DNA from: a virus
IMG/VR virus record: IMGVR_UViG_3300010883_000516
Location: 1 to 23,073 of that record
Direction: 5' to 3' (one strand)
Length of the DNA stretch: 23,073 bases
A program made the translations under genes and the position numbers. How positions within the stretch are numbered: the stretch's first letter is position 1; each line of letters begins with the position of its first letter. Below the pieces are notes generated by a model. The model was not told the DNA's origin and did no database searches. It worked only from the letters and a program-made list of their open reading frames with translations. Below are positions 6,111-13,262 of this stretch, one piece after another.

Positions 6111-6172
6111 GACCGAAACTAGCCGGCGTATAATCTGGCTAGTATACCATTTATAATGGTACTGATGAGGTT
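6111..6172 (+). ncRNA. Hammerhead ribozyme 2 (type II, stem II open)
   Basis: The order of core parts is permuted. Stem II 5' strand GACC (6111-6114), GAAA (6115-6118), stem III CTAGCC/GGCTAG (6119-6124 with 6137-6142, plus A6118-U6143), 12-base loop. Cleavage triplet GUA (6142-6144), cut after 6144. Stem I is seven pairs (6145-6151 with 6155-6161), loop TAT. CTGATGA is at 6162-6168 and stem II 3' strand GGTT at 6169-6172. Stem II is only four pairs including one G-U, so it may be slow alone. It lies between the genes ending at 6099 and starting at 6196. Confidence 0.9.
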
Positions 6173-6195
6173 AACACAAACAAACGGAGCCAGTA

Positions 6196-6477
6196 ATGAT
6201 AAAATACGTAATACATGCCAAAAAATGGAGAGACAAACCAAACGGCAATACATACCACGCAACAACAATACTAAATACACAAAATAATTTAATGATTTCT
6301 AGTCCAATGAAATATGGATATGGAGACCAATTTATTCAATCTGCTAGTGATGTAATGGTAGCAAAAAAATGGATTGATAAACCTTTGAAAAGTTTAGATT
6401 ATTTAAATATTCATATGATTGTTGAAGATAATTGTAAAAAAAAACATGTTGAAGCGTGGGGTGCTAGCTATGGTTAA
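6196..6477 (+). CDS. Early protein 2, unknown
   Basis: 93 residues with ribosome site CGGAGCC five bases or so upstream of ATG 6196. The N-terminus MIKYVIHAKKWRDKPNGNTYHA looks like a short beta-strand followed by a basic loop; the middle has MKYGYGDQFIQSASDVM and the end CKKKHVEAWGASYG. No transmembrane or known catalytic motif is visible. Proteins with a K-W-x-D-K-x-N-G-N-T-Y-H start occur in marine phages and may be DNA- or host-binding, but I cannot name a family. It overlaps the next gene by eight bases. Its mRNA should begin at the ribozyme 2 cut. Confidence 0.78.
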   Translation: MIKYVIHAKKWRDKPNGNTYHATTILNTQNNLMISSPMKYGYGDQFIQSASDVMVAKKWIDKPLKSLDYLNIHMIVEDNCKKKHVEAWGASYG

Positions 6478-6664
6478 ATTTAACACATTAATTAAGTTCA
6501 AAGATAATACAGTTATGTATCAAAGAGATAGCAACGAAGCTTTTACAAATGCTAAGTTGAAAGGTTTAAACAAGCCAGCTGACGTGATGTACATGTATTC
6601 TAAAGATAATAAAGATTTCTTTAAAAATATTATGGATAGGAAGTATATCAGCTTCAACCAATAA
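6470..6664 (+). CDS. Early protein 3, unknown
   Basis: 64 residues from ATG 6470, which overlaps the stop of the previous gene (6475-6477). An in-frame start at 6419 would lie deep inside that gene and is unlikely. The product is basic and polar (MVKFNTLIKFKDNTVMYQRD at the start, DFFKNIMDRKYISFNQ at the end) without membrane segments. Translation is probably coupled to the upstream gene. Ribozyme 3 begins within ten bases of its stop. Function unknown. Confidence 0.65.
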   Translation: MVKFNTLIKFKDNTVMYQRDSNEAFTNAKLKGLNKPADVMYMYSKDNKDFFKNIMDRKYISFNQ

Positions 6665-6671
6665 CAAAAAA

Positions 6672-6733
6672 AACTGAAACTAGCCGGCATATAATCTGGC
6701 TAGTATACCATTTATAATGGTACTGATGAAGTT
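6672..6733 (+). ncRNA. Hammerhead ribozyme 3 (type II, stem II open)
   Basis: Near-copy of ribozyme 2, offset by 561 bases. Stem II is AACT (6672-6675) with AGTT (6730-6733), four Watson-Crick pairs. GAAA is at 6676-6679. Stem III is CTAGCC/GGCTAG (6680-6685 with 6698-6703). Triplet GUA (6703-6705), cut after 6705. Stem I runs 6706-6712 with 6716-6722, and CTGATGA is at 6723-6729. Relative to ribozyme 2 the pair next to the core changes from C-G to U-A and the end pair from G-U to A-U. Both changes keep stem II paired, which is direct evidence of selection for the fold. Confidence 0.92.
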
Positions 6734-6757
6734 AACACAAACAATGGAGCAAACAAC

Positions 6758-7117
6758 ATGGCAAAAATAACTATTAATGTTACCGATTTTGACATTAAAA
6801 ATGGAATACCTGAAGATTGCGCAAGGTGTGCAATTGCTACAGCGTTAAGAAGACAAATAACAAATCCAATGTTAATAAATGTGAAGCTGGATATGGCGAC
6901 AGCTGCAAAAAAACAATCTACAAATGCGTTGGATTATATGCCATATTTTGAAATAAATGCAAAACAATACTATCAAGACGCATTTACAAAAGCAAAAGAA
7001 ATACGAAAGTTTATTTTTGATTATGATAAGTCAAAAAGAACTCAACAATATAAATACATACCTTTAAAACCTTTTAATTTTGTTTTAGATTTAAACAAAT
7101 TTGTAGAGAGGTCTTAA
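6758..7117 (+). CDS. Early protein 4, unknown (Cys-containing)
   Basis: 119 residues, preceded by TGGAGC and ATG 6758. It begins MAKITINVTDFDIKNGIPED followed by CARCAIATALRR. The segment G-I-P-x-D-C-x-x-C-x-I-A-x-A-L is a recurring signature of small phage proteins that I have seen without a function attached. The CxxC could bind a metal or be redox active. The C-terminal half is Lys/Tyr-rich with alternating hydrophobics (YIPLKPFNFVLDLNKFV). No membrane segment. Its stop overlaps the next start by one base (7117). Confidence 0.75.
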   Translation: MAKITINVTDFDIKNGIPEDCARCAIATALRRQITNPMLINVKLDMATAAKKQSTNALDYMPYFEINAKQYYQDAFTKAKEIRKFIFDYDKSKRTQQYKYIPLKPFNFVLDLNKFVERS

Positions 7118-7308
7118 TGCACGAACATCTTGAAATAATACTTATTGTATTAGGTGGTTTAATTAGTGGATTAATTTTAATGCCTAAAAAACCAAAAAAA
7201 CCTGATACATTTAATGAAAGCAATCCGTTTAGTTTATCAATTAGACTAAGCGGCGAAGAAATAAGATGTTTTAATCACATAATACAAAAAGGAGATAAAA
7301 AAAAATGA
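7117..7308 (+). CDS. Small single-span membrane protein, early region
   Basis: 63 residues. Residues 1-22 hold a transmembrane segment (LEIILIVLGGLISGLILM), followed by a Lys/Pro-rich stop-transfer stretch (PKKPKKPD) and a soluble tail ending QKGDKKK. The start shares the A of the preceding TAA, and the stop overlaps the next ATG (ATGA, 7305-7308). It is the first of three consecutive envelope-targeted small genes before the RNA polymerase gene. Early membrane proteins in phages often act in superinfection exclusion or host takeover, which is inference here. Confidence 0.68.
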   Translation: MHEHLEIILIVLGGLISGLILMPKKPKKPDTFNESNPFSLSIRLSGEEIRCFNHIIQKGDKKK

Positions 7309-7427
7309 GTATCTTTAAATATGTAATAATAATTCTAATCGCATGTGTTTTGGCATGGTTTGGAATGGAGTATGCAATGAATAGATTGATTGAAGGCATA
7401 TTTCAAACAGCGCTGTTATATAATTAA
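7305..7427 (+). CDS. 40-residue membrane protein, early region
   Basis: ATG 7305 follows a strong GGAG (7291-7294), and the gene ends TAA 7425-7427. The product begins MSIFKYVIIILIACVLAWFG and continues with an amphipathic segment (MEYAMNRLIEGIFQTALLYN). It overlaps both neighbours by one to four bases (ATGA at the start, TAATG at the end), the pattern of translationally coupled genes. One transmembrane span is clear. Function unknown. Confidence 0.6.
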   Translation: MSIFKYVIIILIACVLAWFGMEYAMNRLIEGIFQTALLYN

Positions 7428-7624
7428 TGAAATATATATTAGTATTTTTGCTGTTTACTGGTTGTGCAGAACTCTTAATGATTTCTAGCACAACTGGAGT
7501 AATTGTATCACAAGCGCCATTAATTAAAGCCTACAATGGCGCAGATATGTTGACAATTATGTCTACAAAACAAGACATAAAAACAACTATTTACAAAAAA
7601 CTTAAAACCCCAAAAAAAGACTAA
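7427..7624 (+). CDS. Small lipoprotein, early region
   Basis: 65 residues. The N-terminus MKYILVFLLFTGC is a textbook lipoprotein signal: basic start, hydrophobic core, lipobox LFTGC with Cys13 as the lipidated residue. Position +2 is Ala, which favours outer-membrane sorting. The mature part (SSTTGVIVSQAPLIKAYNG, then DMLTIMSTKQDIKTTIYKKL) is short and mixed. Early expression makes a lysis role unlikely and a surface-exclusion role plausible, but nothing in the sequence proves it. Its stop codon is part of the promoter motif preceding the RNA polymerase gene. Confidence 0.75.
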   Translation: MKYILVFLLFTGCAELLMISSTTGVIVSQAPLIKAYNGADMLTIMSTKQDIKTTIYKKLKTPKKD

Positions 7625-7641
7625 AGTACCCTTAGTAGATA
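7622..7641 (+). promoter_or_regulatory. Candidate phage RNA polymerase promoter upstream of its own gene
   Basis: TAAAGTACCCTTAGTAGATA differs by one base from the 20-mer at 10136-10155; a weaker version is at 20003-20022. All three lie in intergenic gaps upstream of gene blocks and none resembles a host promoter, which is what promoters of a T7-type polymerase look like. Here it would give the polymerase positive feedback on its own transcription. Confidence 0.7.
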
Positions 7642-7684
7642 CGAAAACATAACCCACAAACATATATAGGAGTTAGTTACACAC

Positions 7685-10132
7685 ATGGTAAAATTAATTG
7701 AAGCAGTACATACATACAAAGACGAGTTAGCACACGAAATTGAAATGAAAACTTTAGGTGCTAAAAGAACAAATACAAGATTGCACTCACACATAGAACG
7801 AGGTGAGGAATCTGTTACATCTTATGGTAAAGTTATGGTGGCTAATACTATAAGACCATTAGCATTAGAAATTGCTAAATGGATAACTGAACAATCACAA
7901 AAAACTATTGGTAAGCCTGCCATAGCTTTCATTAAAATGTGCGAGGTTGAGCCTGAAATATTAGCGCTCATAACTGGCAAACACATCATAAACACAATCA
8001 CACAAAGCAAACCTTTAACTGCAACTTGTATTGCACTTGGTGGTAAAATAGAAACTGAGATTTCTTTAAAAAATTTCAAATTACTTAACCCAGAGTTATA
8101 CCAAACAGTTAAAAATGATTTAGACAAACGTAGTTTTAACTACACTTATAAAAGACGTAAACTTAGGGAAAGCTCTAAGCGAGACAATGTAATGACTTGG
8201 GAAGAGTGGACAACACCTACTAAATTACACGTAGGACTTAGGCTGGTTGAATTAATGATTTATTCAACAGGAATGATTGAGATTGGCACTGAGACTATAC
8301 GGCATAAAAAAGCTAAGATAATTAAACAAACAGACAAAACAAGGGAGTGGATTAAAAATAGAAATAGTTTTAATGAATTATTAAACCCTGAATACTTACC
8401 AACAGTTATGCCACCTAAAATGTGGTCGACTGTAACTGGTGGTGGCTATTGGACTAAAGAATTACCTGAACTTGAACTGGTTAAACAAAAAAACAAATTG
8501 TTTAAAAAGGAATTAGAAAACTTTGATATGCCTGAAGTTTATAGTGCAGTTAATTCTATGCAGAACACACCATTTAAAATTAATAATTTTATCTTAAAAG
8601 TTATGCAAGAAGCGTGGGACAGAGGTTTAGCTGTTGGTGGAATGCCACCTAACACTAATCTTGATATACCAAACAAACCACATGACATAGAAACAAACCC
8701 GGAATCTCGTAAAGCATGGAAGATGAAAGCTGTTATGGCTCACACAGAAAACGCTAGAATGTTTTCTAAAAGATTATTATATGCAAAAATAATATGGTTG
8801 GGTCAAAAGTTTTTAAATTTTGCAACTATTTACTTTCCATTACAATTGGATTTTAGAGGCAGAGCTTATGCTGTTCCGGCATTTTTAAATTATCAATCAA
8901 TTAATGGAGCAAAAGCTTTATTATCGTTTGCGCATGGCAAAGCAATTACTAAAGAAAATAAAGGTGATTACTGGTTAGCTGTGCATGGTGCTAACATGTT
9001 TGGTGAAGATAAAATATCTTTTGCAGAACGTGTTCAATGGACTGAAGACAATGAAGCTATGATTGTAGCATGTGCGGCAGACCCTTTAACTAACAGACAA
9101 TGGGAAGCTGCTTCTAACGCATTTCAATTTTTAGCATTTTGTGATGAGTGGTCTAGGTTTTTAAAAGAAGGAGATGGTTTTATTTCAACTATACCAGTTA
9201 ATGTGGATGGTTCTTGTAATGGTCTTCAACTTTATTCTTTAATGCTTAGAGATAAAACAGCTGGTAAGTTAGTTAATTTAACCCCTTCTGCAAAACCACA
9301 AGACATTTATCAATTAGTTGCTGACGCAGTTATTGAACAATTAAAAATAGATGTTACTGAAGGCAAACCTTACGCTCAAACATGGTTAGATTTTGGAGTT
9401 AAACGTTCAACAACTAAACGTAGTATTATGACTATTTGTTATGGTTCAACAAGATATTCATGCACTGAGTTTGTTATTGAAGATTTAACAAAACGTAAAG
9501 ATAAAGGTGAACACAATCCTTTTGCAAATGATTTGTTTAAACCAGCAAGTTATTTAGCAGCAGTAATATGGGATAGCATTGGTGACAATTTAGCATCTGC
9601 AAGAGTAGGTATGAATTATTTACAAACAATTGCAAGAATAGTTGCTAAAGAACAGCTGCCAGTCCATTGGGTTACTCCAGTTGGATTTCCAGTTTATCAA
9701 TCATATCCACAAATGAAGTCTAAAAGAGTTAAAGCTATGTTAATGGGCGAAGTCATTAAACCTAGAATTAACACTGAGACTGATTTAACAGATAAATTGC
9801 GTATGGGAAATGGTGTGGCACCTAATTTGGTTCATTCCGTAGATTCTGCTGCAATGATGAAAACTGTTAACATAGCTCACAAAAATGGTATTACTAATTT
9901 CTGTAACGTACATGATAGTTTTGGTACTACTGCTGGTGATGTTGAGACACTTAACAAATCTATAAGAGAAGCATTTATTGAAATGTTTACAAACAATGAC
10001 GTATTGTTAAATTTTAGAAATGATGTGTTAAAACAATTACCTGTTGAGTTACATTCTAAATTACCTGAAGTTCCCGAAAAAGGTGATTTAGACATACAAC
10101 AACTTCGGGAAAGTGAGTTCTTTTTTGCGTAA
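7685..10132 (+). CDS. Phage single-subunit DNA-directed RNA polymerase (T7 gp1-like)
   Basis: 815 residues, compared with 883 in T7; most of the difference is in the N-terminal domain. All catalytic motifs are present: LDFRGRAYAVP (389-398), motif A VDGSCNGLQ with Asp508, motif B RSTTKRSIMTICYG with Lys578 and Tyr586, and motif C VHDSFG with Asp744. The protein ends in EFFFA, equivalent to the FAFA foot of T7 that sits at the active site. The specificity-loop region (about 660-700) begins HWVTPVGFPVYQSY as in T7, then diverges (KSKRVKAMLMGEVIKPRINT), as expected for a different promoter. GGAG at 7669 is rather far from ATG 7685. It transcribes the middle and late genes. Confidence 0.99.
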   Translation: MVKLIEAVHTYKDELAHEIEMKTLGAKRTNTRLHSHIERGEESVTSYGKVMVANTIRPLALEIAKWITEQSQKTIGKPAIAFIKMCEVEPEILALITGKHIINTITQSKPLTATCIALGGKIETEISLKNFKLLNPELYQTVKNDLDKRSFNYTYKRRKLRESSKRDNVMTWEEWTTPTKLHVGLRLVELMIYSTGMIEIGTETIRHKKAKIIKQTDKTREWIKNRNSFNELLNPEYLPTVMPPKMWSTVTGGGYWTKELPELELVKQKNKLFKKELENFDMPEVYSAVNSMQNTPFKINNFILKVMQEAWDRGLAVGGMPPNTNLDIPNKPHDIETNPESRKAWKMKAVMAHTENARMFSKRLLYAKIIWLGQKFLNFATIYFPLQLDFRGRAYAVPAFLNYQSINGAKALLSFAHGKAITKENKGDYWLAVHGANMFGEDKISFAERVQWTEDNEAMIVACAADPLTNRQWEAASNAFQFLAFCDEWSRFLKEGDGFISTIPVNVDGSCNGLQLYSLMLRDKTAGKLVNLTPSAKPQDIYQLVADAVIEQLKIDVTEGKPYAQTWLDFGVKRSTTKRSIMTICYGSTRYSCTEFVIEDLTKRKDKGEHNPFANDLFKPASYLAAVIWDSIGDNLASARVGMNYLQTIARIVAKEQLPVHWVTPVGFPVYQSYPQMKSKRVKAMLMGEVIKPRINTETDLTDKLRMGNGVAPNLVHSVDSAAMMKTVNIAHKNGITNFCNVHDSFGTTAGDVETLNKSIREAFIEMFTNNDVLLNFRNDVLKQLPVELHSKLPEVPEKGDLDIQQLRESEFFFA

Positions 10133-10135
10133 GCA

Positions 10136-10155
10136 TAAAGTACCCATAGTAGATA
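10136..10155 (+). promoter_or_regulatory. Candidate phage RNA polymerase promoter before ssb
   Basis: TAAAGTACCCATAGTAGATA, 19 of 20 identical to the copy at 7622. It begins three bases after the RNA polymerase stop codon and ends 21 bases before the ssDNA-binding protein start. It would drive the replication block. Confidence 0.72.
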
Positions 10156-10176
10156 TAACACAAGGAGAATAATATC

Positions 10177-10794
10177 ATGGCAAAGAACAATTACGTTAAG
10201 ATTGTAAGTCCTGAAGGAATCAGCCAGTATGCATGGTTAACACAACCTGATACTAAGTTTGACGAATCTGGACATTACAAAGTAAATCTTATCATTCCTA
10301 CAATTGAAGCAAATGCTTTAATTAAACAGATTGATGAAGAAATGAAAAAGAGCATGGCTACCGCTCAAGAGAGCAATCAAGGTAAAACGATAAAAGCAGC
10401 TAACGCTCCATATGACGCAGAAATAGTAGATGGAAAACCTTCTGGTAATACTATTTTTAAATTTAAAAGAAAAGCACAAATTATTGCTAAAGATGGAAAA
10501 GTAATTCCATTTAAAGTAGCATTGTTTGACAGTGCTGGCGTACCATTAAAAGATGTTAATGTATGGTCAGGTAGTAAAATGAAAGCAAGTGCTGAACTTG
10601 TTCATTGGTTTACTGCAATGGCTGGTGCTGGAGTATCATTAAGACTAAGAGCGGTGCAAGTAACCGAATTAGTAGAAGGTACTAGCGGCAATAAAGCAGA
10701 AGGTTTTGGCTTTAACGAAGTTAAAGGTGGATATAAAGCAGAGGAAACTACAGAAGATGTACAACCACAGACCGAAAACAAAGCTGACTTCTAG
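10177..10794 (+). CDS. Single-stranded DNA-binding protein (T7 gp2.5-like)
   Basis: 205 residues (T7 gp2.5 is 232). It coats single-stranded DNA and recruits polymerase and primase-helicase. The start has AAGGAG upstream of ATG 10177. The N-terminal region forms the OB fold (YVKIVSPEGISQYAWLTQPD to KVNLIIPT, about 7-42), and the centre has IFKFKRKAQIIAKDGKVIPFK (around 98-117). The last 20 residues are acidic and end in Phe (NKADF), the tail that in T7 gp2.5 contacts polymerase. Position directly after the polymerase gene and before endonuclease I is as in T7. It overlaps the next gene by 38 bases. Confidence 0.93.
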   Translation: MAKNNYVKIVSPEGISQYAWLTQPDTKFDESGHYKVNLIIPTIEANALIKQIDEEMKKSMATAQESNQGKTIKAANAPYDAEIVDGKPSGNTIFKFKRKAQIIAKDGKVIPFKVALFDSAGVPLKDVNVWSGSKMKASAELVHWFTAMAGAGVSLRLRAVQVTELVEGTSGNKAEGFGFNEVKGGYKAEETTEDVQPQTENKADF

Positions 10795-11170
10795 TCAGAT
10801 TGGTTTATTTAAGGGCTTTAGGTCAGGCTTAGAAGTAGCGATTGCTTCCGAGCTTGACAGCCACCATGTAGAGTATCAATTTGAAAAAACTAAACTAAGT
10901 TATACTAAGCCAGAAAAAATACATACATACACCCCCGATTTTTATTTAACTAAAAAGAATATATACATTGAAACTAAAGGTTATTTTACTACACAAGACA
11001 GACAAAAAATGCGTCTTATTAAAGAACAGCACCCAACATTAGATATTCGATTTATTTTTAGTAACTCAAGACAACGTATTAGTAAAAAGTCAAAAACAAC
11101 ATATGGCATGTGGTGTCAGAAGTATGGATTTCAATACACTGACAAACATGTCCCAAAGGAGTGGTTATGA
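10757..11170 (+). CDS. Endonuclease I, Holliday-junction resolvase (T7 gp3-like)
   Basis: 137 residues from ATG 10757; T7 gp3 is 149. It resolves branched DNA and helps degrade host DNA for nucleotides. The four catalytic residues of the family are in place: Glu26 in RSGLEVAI, Asp61 in TYTPDF, and Glu72/Lys74 in YIETKG (T7 E20, D55, E65, K67). A basic N-terminus and a C-terminal segment FIFSNSRQRISKKSKTTYGMWC also match. The start lies 38 bases inside the ssDNA-binding gene; a TTG at 10706 is in frame but deeper. The stop overlaps the next start (ATGA at 11167). Confidence 0.95.
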   Translation: MYNHRPKTKLTSSQIGLFKGFRSGLEVAIASELDSHHVEYQFEKTKLSYTKPEKIHTYTPDFYLTKKNIYIETKGYFTTQDRQKMRLIKEQHPTLDIRFIFSNSRQRISKKSKTTYGMWCQKYGFQYTDKHVPKEWL

Positions 11171-11592
11171 GTAACACACGCATAGATACAAAATATATTG
11201 TGGTACATTCAAGTCAAACAACTCCACAAGAAAATTTAGATGTGAAAGATTTAGATATACAACACCGAAAAGAAGGTTTGTTTTCTTGTAAATTTCACAA
11301 AATAATAAAAAAAGATGGCACTGTGCAAGATGGTAGAGATATTATGCTTGCTGGAACTCACATAGATAAAACAGTGAAACTGTCTAATAAAAATTCCATA
11401 GGTATATGTCTAATAGGTGGACATAATACTAGCGGACAACCTGATTGTAATTTTACTTTAAAACAATATCAAAGTTTAGCGACTTTGGTTGCAAATTTAA
11501 AATTAACTTATGACCAAGTTGAGATTGTTGGACACAGAGATGTGTCTGGCTCCCTATGTCCACAGTTTGATGTAAAAGAATTGTTGGCATAG
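11167..11592 (+). CDS. T7 lysozyme homologue (amidase fold) with altered catalytic residues
   Basis: 141 residues; T7 gp3.5 is 151. AAAGGAG lies six bases before ATG 11167. T7 gp3.5 is both an N-acetylmuramoyl-L-alanine amidase and an inhibitor of its RNA polymerase. The zinc ligands are kept: His14 (YIVVHSSQ), His123 and Cys131 (VGHRDVSGSLCP), with the same spacing from His to Cys as T7. The two residues described as catalytic in T7 are changed: Tyr46 is Phe43 (FSCKFHKII) and Lys128 is Ser129. The fold is therefore clear but amidase activity is doubtful. A separate GH24 endolysin lies at 4350, so this protein may serve mainly as a polymerase regulator. Confidence 0.92.
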   Translation: MSNTRIDTKYIVVHSSQTTPQENLDVKDLDIQHRKEGLFSCKFHKIIKKDGTVQDGRDIMLAGTHIDKTVKLSNKNSIGICLIGGHNTSGQPDCNFTLKQYQSLATLVANLKLTYDQVEIVGHRDVSGSLCPQFDVKELLA

Positions 11593-11602
11593 TTTGTTTG
11601 TG

Positions 11603-11628
11603 CTTGCTGGGTAGAAATACCCAGTAAG
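11603..11628 (+). terminator. Hairpin with GAAA tetraloop between amidase and primase genes
   Basis: Eleven pairs, 11603-11613 with 11618-11628 (core CTGGGTA/TACCCAG, one G-U pair), closed by a GAAA tetraloop. It is followed by TTAATTATTAATTT, not a clean run of T. It could be a weak terminator, an RNA-processing site or a 5' stabiliser for the primase-helicase mRNA. The primase ribosome site (AGGAG, 11648-11652) follows soon after. Confidence 0.6.
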
Positions 11629-11657
11629 TTAATTATTAATTTAACTTAGGAGAAAAC

Positions 11658-13262
11658 ATGGAAGTAAAAACGGAAAGTAATTTTTTGTACCACGCTTCAT
11701 GTGATGAATGTGGTTCAAGTGACGCTAATTCAATTTATGATGATGGACATAGTTTTTGTTTTTCATGTAATACAAACAAACAAGGAGTAGAAACATTGAC
11801 CCCAACAAACAAACAAGAACCTAGTAAAAATTTTATAAGTGGTGAAATTACTGCAATAACTAAAAGACATATTGATTTTAACACAACACAAAAATATAAT
11901 TATCAAACTGGTACTTACTTTGGTAGACCTTGTCAAATTGCTAATTATTATGATAGTGATAAAACATTAGTTGCTCAAAAATTAAGATACCCTGATAAAA
12001 CATTTCAGTGGTTAGGTGACGCAAGACAATCAGGTTTATTTGGTCAACATTTATGGCGTGATAAAGGTAAACTTATTATAGTTACAGAAGGCGAATTAGA
12101 CGCTTTAAGTGTTTCAAAAATTAATTCTAATAAATTCCCCGTAGTCAGTATTAAGTCCGGCGCAGCAGGAGCAAAAAAAGATATACAAAAAGAACTTGAA
12201 TTTTTAGAGAGTTATGAATCTGTTGTTTTTATGTTTGACCAAGATGAACATGGTAAAAAAGCAGCTTTAGAATGTGCTAAATTATTTTCACCCAACAAAG
12301 CAAAAATATGTACGCTACCATTAAAAGATGCAAATGAAATGTTAATGGCAGGTAAAGCACAAGAACTTACAAATTGTATGTGGGCAAGTAAACCTTACAG
12401 GCCAGATGGTATTGTTTTAGGTGCTGATTTGTGGGCTGAAATACAAAAAGAAGACAAACATGTTACTGTTCCTTATCCGTTTGAAAGTTTAAATATTAAA
12501 ACACATGGATTACGTAAAGGTGAGTTAGTAACAATTACTGCTGGAAGTGGTGTAGGTAAATCTTCATTTTGTAGGCATGTGGCATTACAATTATTAAAAC
12601 ATGATTACACTGTAGGTTACATTGCATTAGAAGAAACAATGAAACATAGTGCTTTAGGCATTATGGGCGTTGAATTAAAAAAACCATTACATTTAACTAG
12701 AGAAGGAATAACAGATGCACAATTACTTGAGACATTTACTAATACTGTTGGCAGTGGCAAATTCTATTTGTATAACCATTTTGGTTCTACAATCGCAGAT
12801 AACTTGCTTTCCAAAATAAGATACATGGCTAAAGCATGCAATGTAGATTATGTAATACTTGACCATTTACATATGGCTTTGTCTGCATTAGGTGATTCTA
12901 ATACAACAGATGAACGTAAACTTATTGATTATTTTGTTTCTAAATTGAGAACGCTAGTTGAAGAAACAGGAATTGGTTTAATACTTGTATCACATTTATC
13001 AAGAGCTAAAGATGGAAATAAAGGTTATGAAGATGGCCTACAAGTTTCTATGAATAGTCTTAGAGGTTCAGCTTCAATAGCTCAATTATCTAACATGGTA
13101 TTATCACTATCAAGAGATTTACAATCTTCTGATAATTTAGCACAAGTAAATGTGTTAAAAAATAGATTTAGTGGTGAGACTGGGAAAGCGTGTGATTTAC
13201 ATTATGATTTAGAAACCGGGTGTTTAACAGAATCACAAACAGCTGTAGCTAATGATTTCTAA
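11658..13262 (+). CDS. Primase-helicase (T7 gp4-like)
   Basis: 534 residues (T7 gp4 is 566). It unwinds DNA at the fork and makes primers. Zinc-binding domain: Cys15, Cys18, Cys34, Cys37. TOPRIM primase: EGELDAL from Glu144, and FDQDEHG with Asp194/Asp196. RecA-like hexameric helicase: Walker A AGSGVGKS (295-302), Walker B YVILDHLHM, and the H4/Arg region SMNSLRGSASIAQLSN. The C-terminus ends in acidic, Phe-terminated NDF, the polymerase contact in T7. AGGAG is present before ATG 11658. Both primase and helicase halves look intact. Confidence 0.98.
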   Translation: MEVKTESNFLYHASCDECGSSDANSIYDDGHSFCFSCNTNKQGVETLTPTNKQEPSKNFISGEITAITKRHIDFNTTQKYNYQTGTYFGRPCQIANYYDSDKTLVAQKLRYPDKTFQWLGDARQSGLFGQHLWRDKGKLIIVTEGELDALSVSKINSNKFPVVSIKSGAAGAKKDIQKELEFLESYESVVFMFDQDEHGKKAALECAKLFSPNKAKICTLPLKDANEMLMAGKAQELTNCMWASKPYRPDGIVLGADLWAEIQKEDKHVTVPYPFESLNIKTHGLRKGELVTITAGSGVGKSSFCRHVALQLLKHDYTVGYIALEETMKHSALGIMGVELKKPLHLTREGITDAQLLETFTNTVGSGKFYLYNHFGSTIADNLLSKIRYMAKACNVDYVILDHLHMALSALGDSNTTDERKLIDYFVSKLRTLVEETGIGLILVSHLSRAKDGNKGYEDGLQVSMNSLRGSASIAQLSNMVLSLSRDLQSSDNLAQVNVLKNRFSGETGKACDLHYDLETGCLTESQTAVANDF

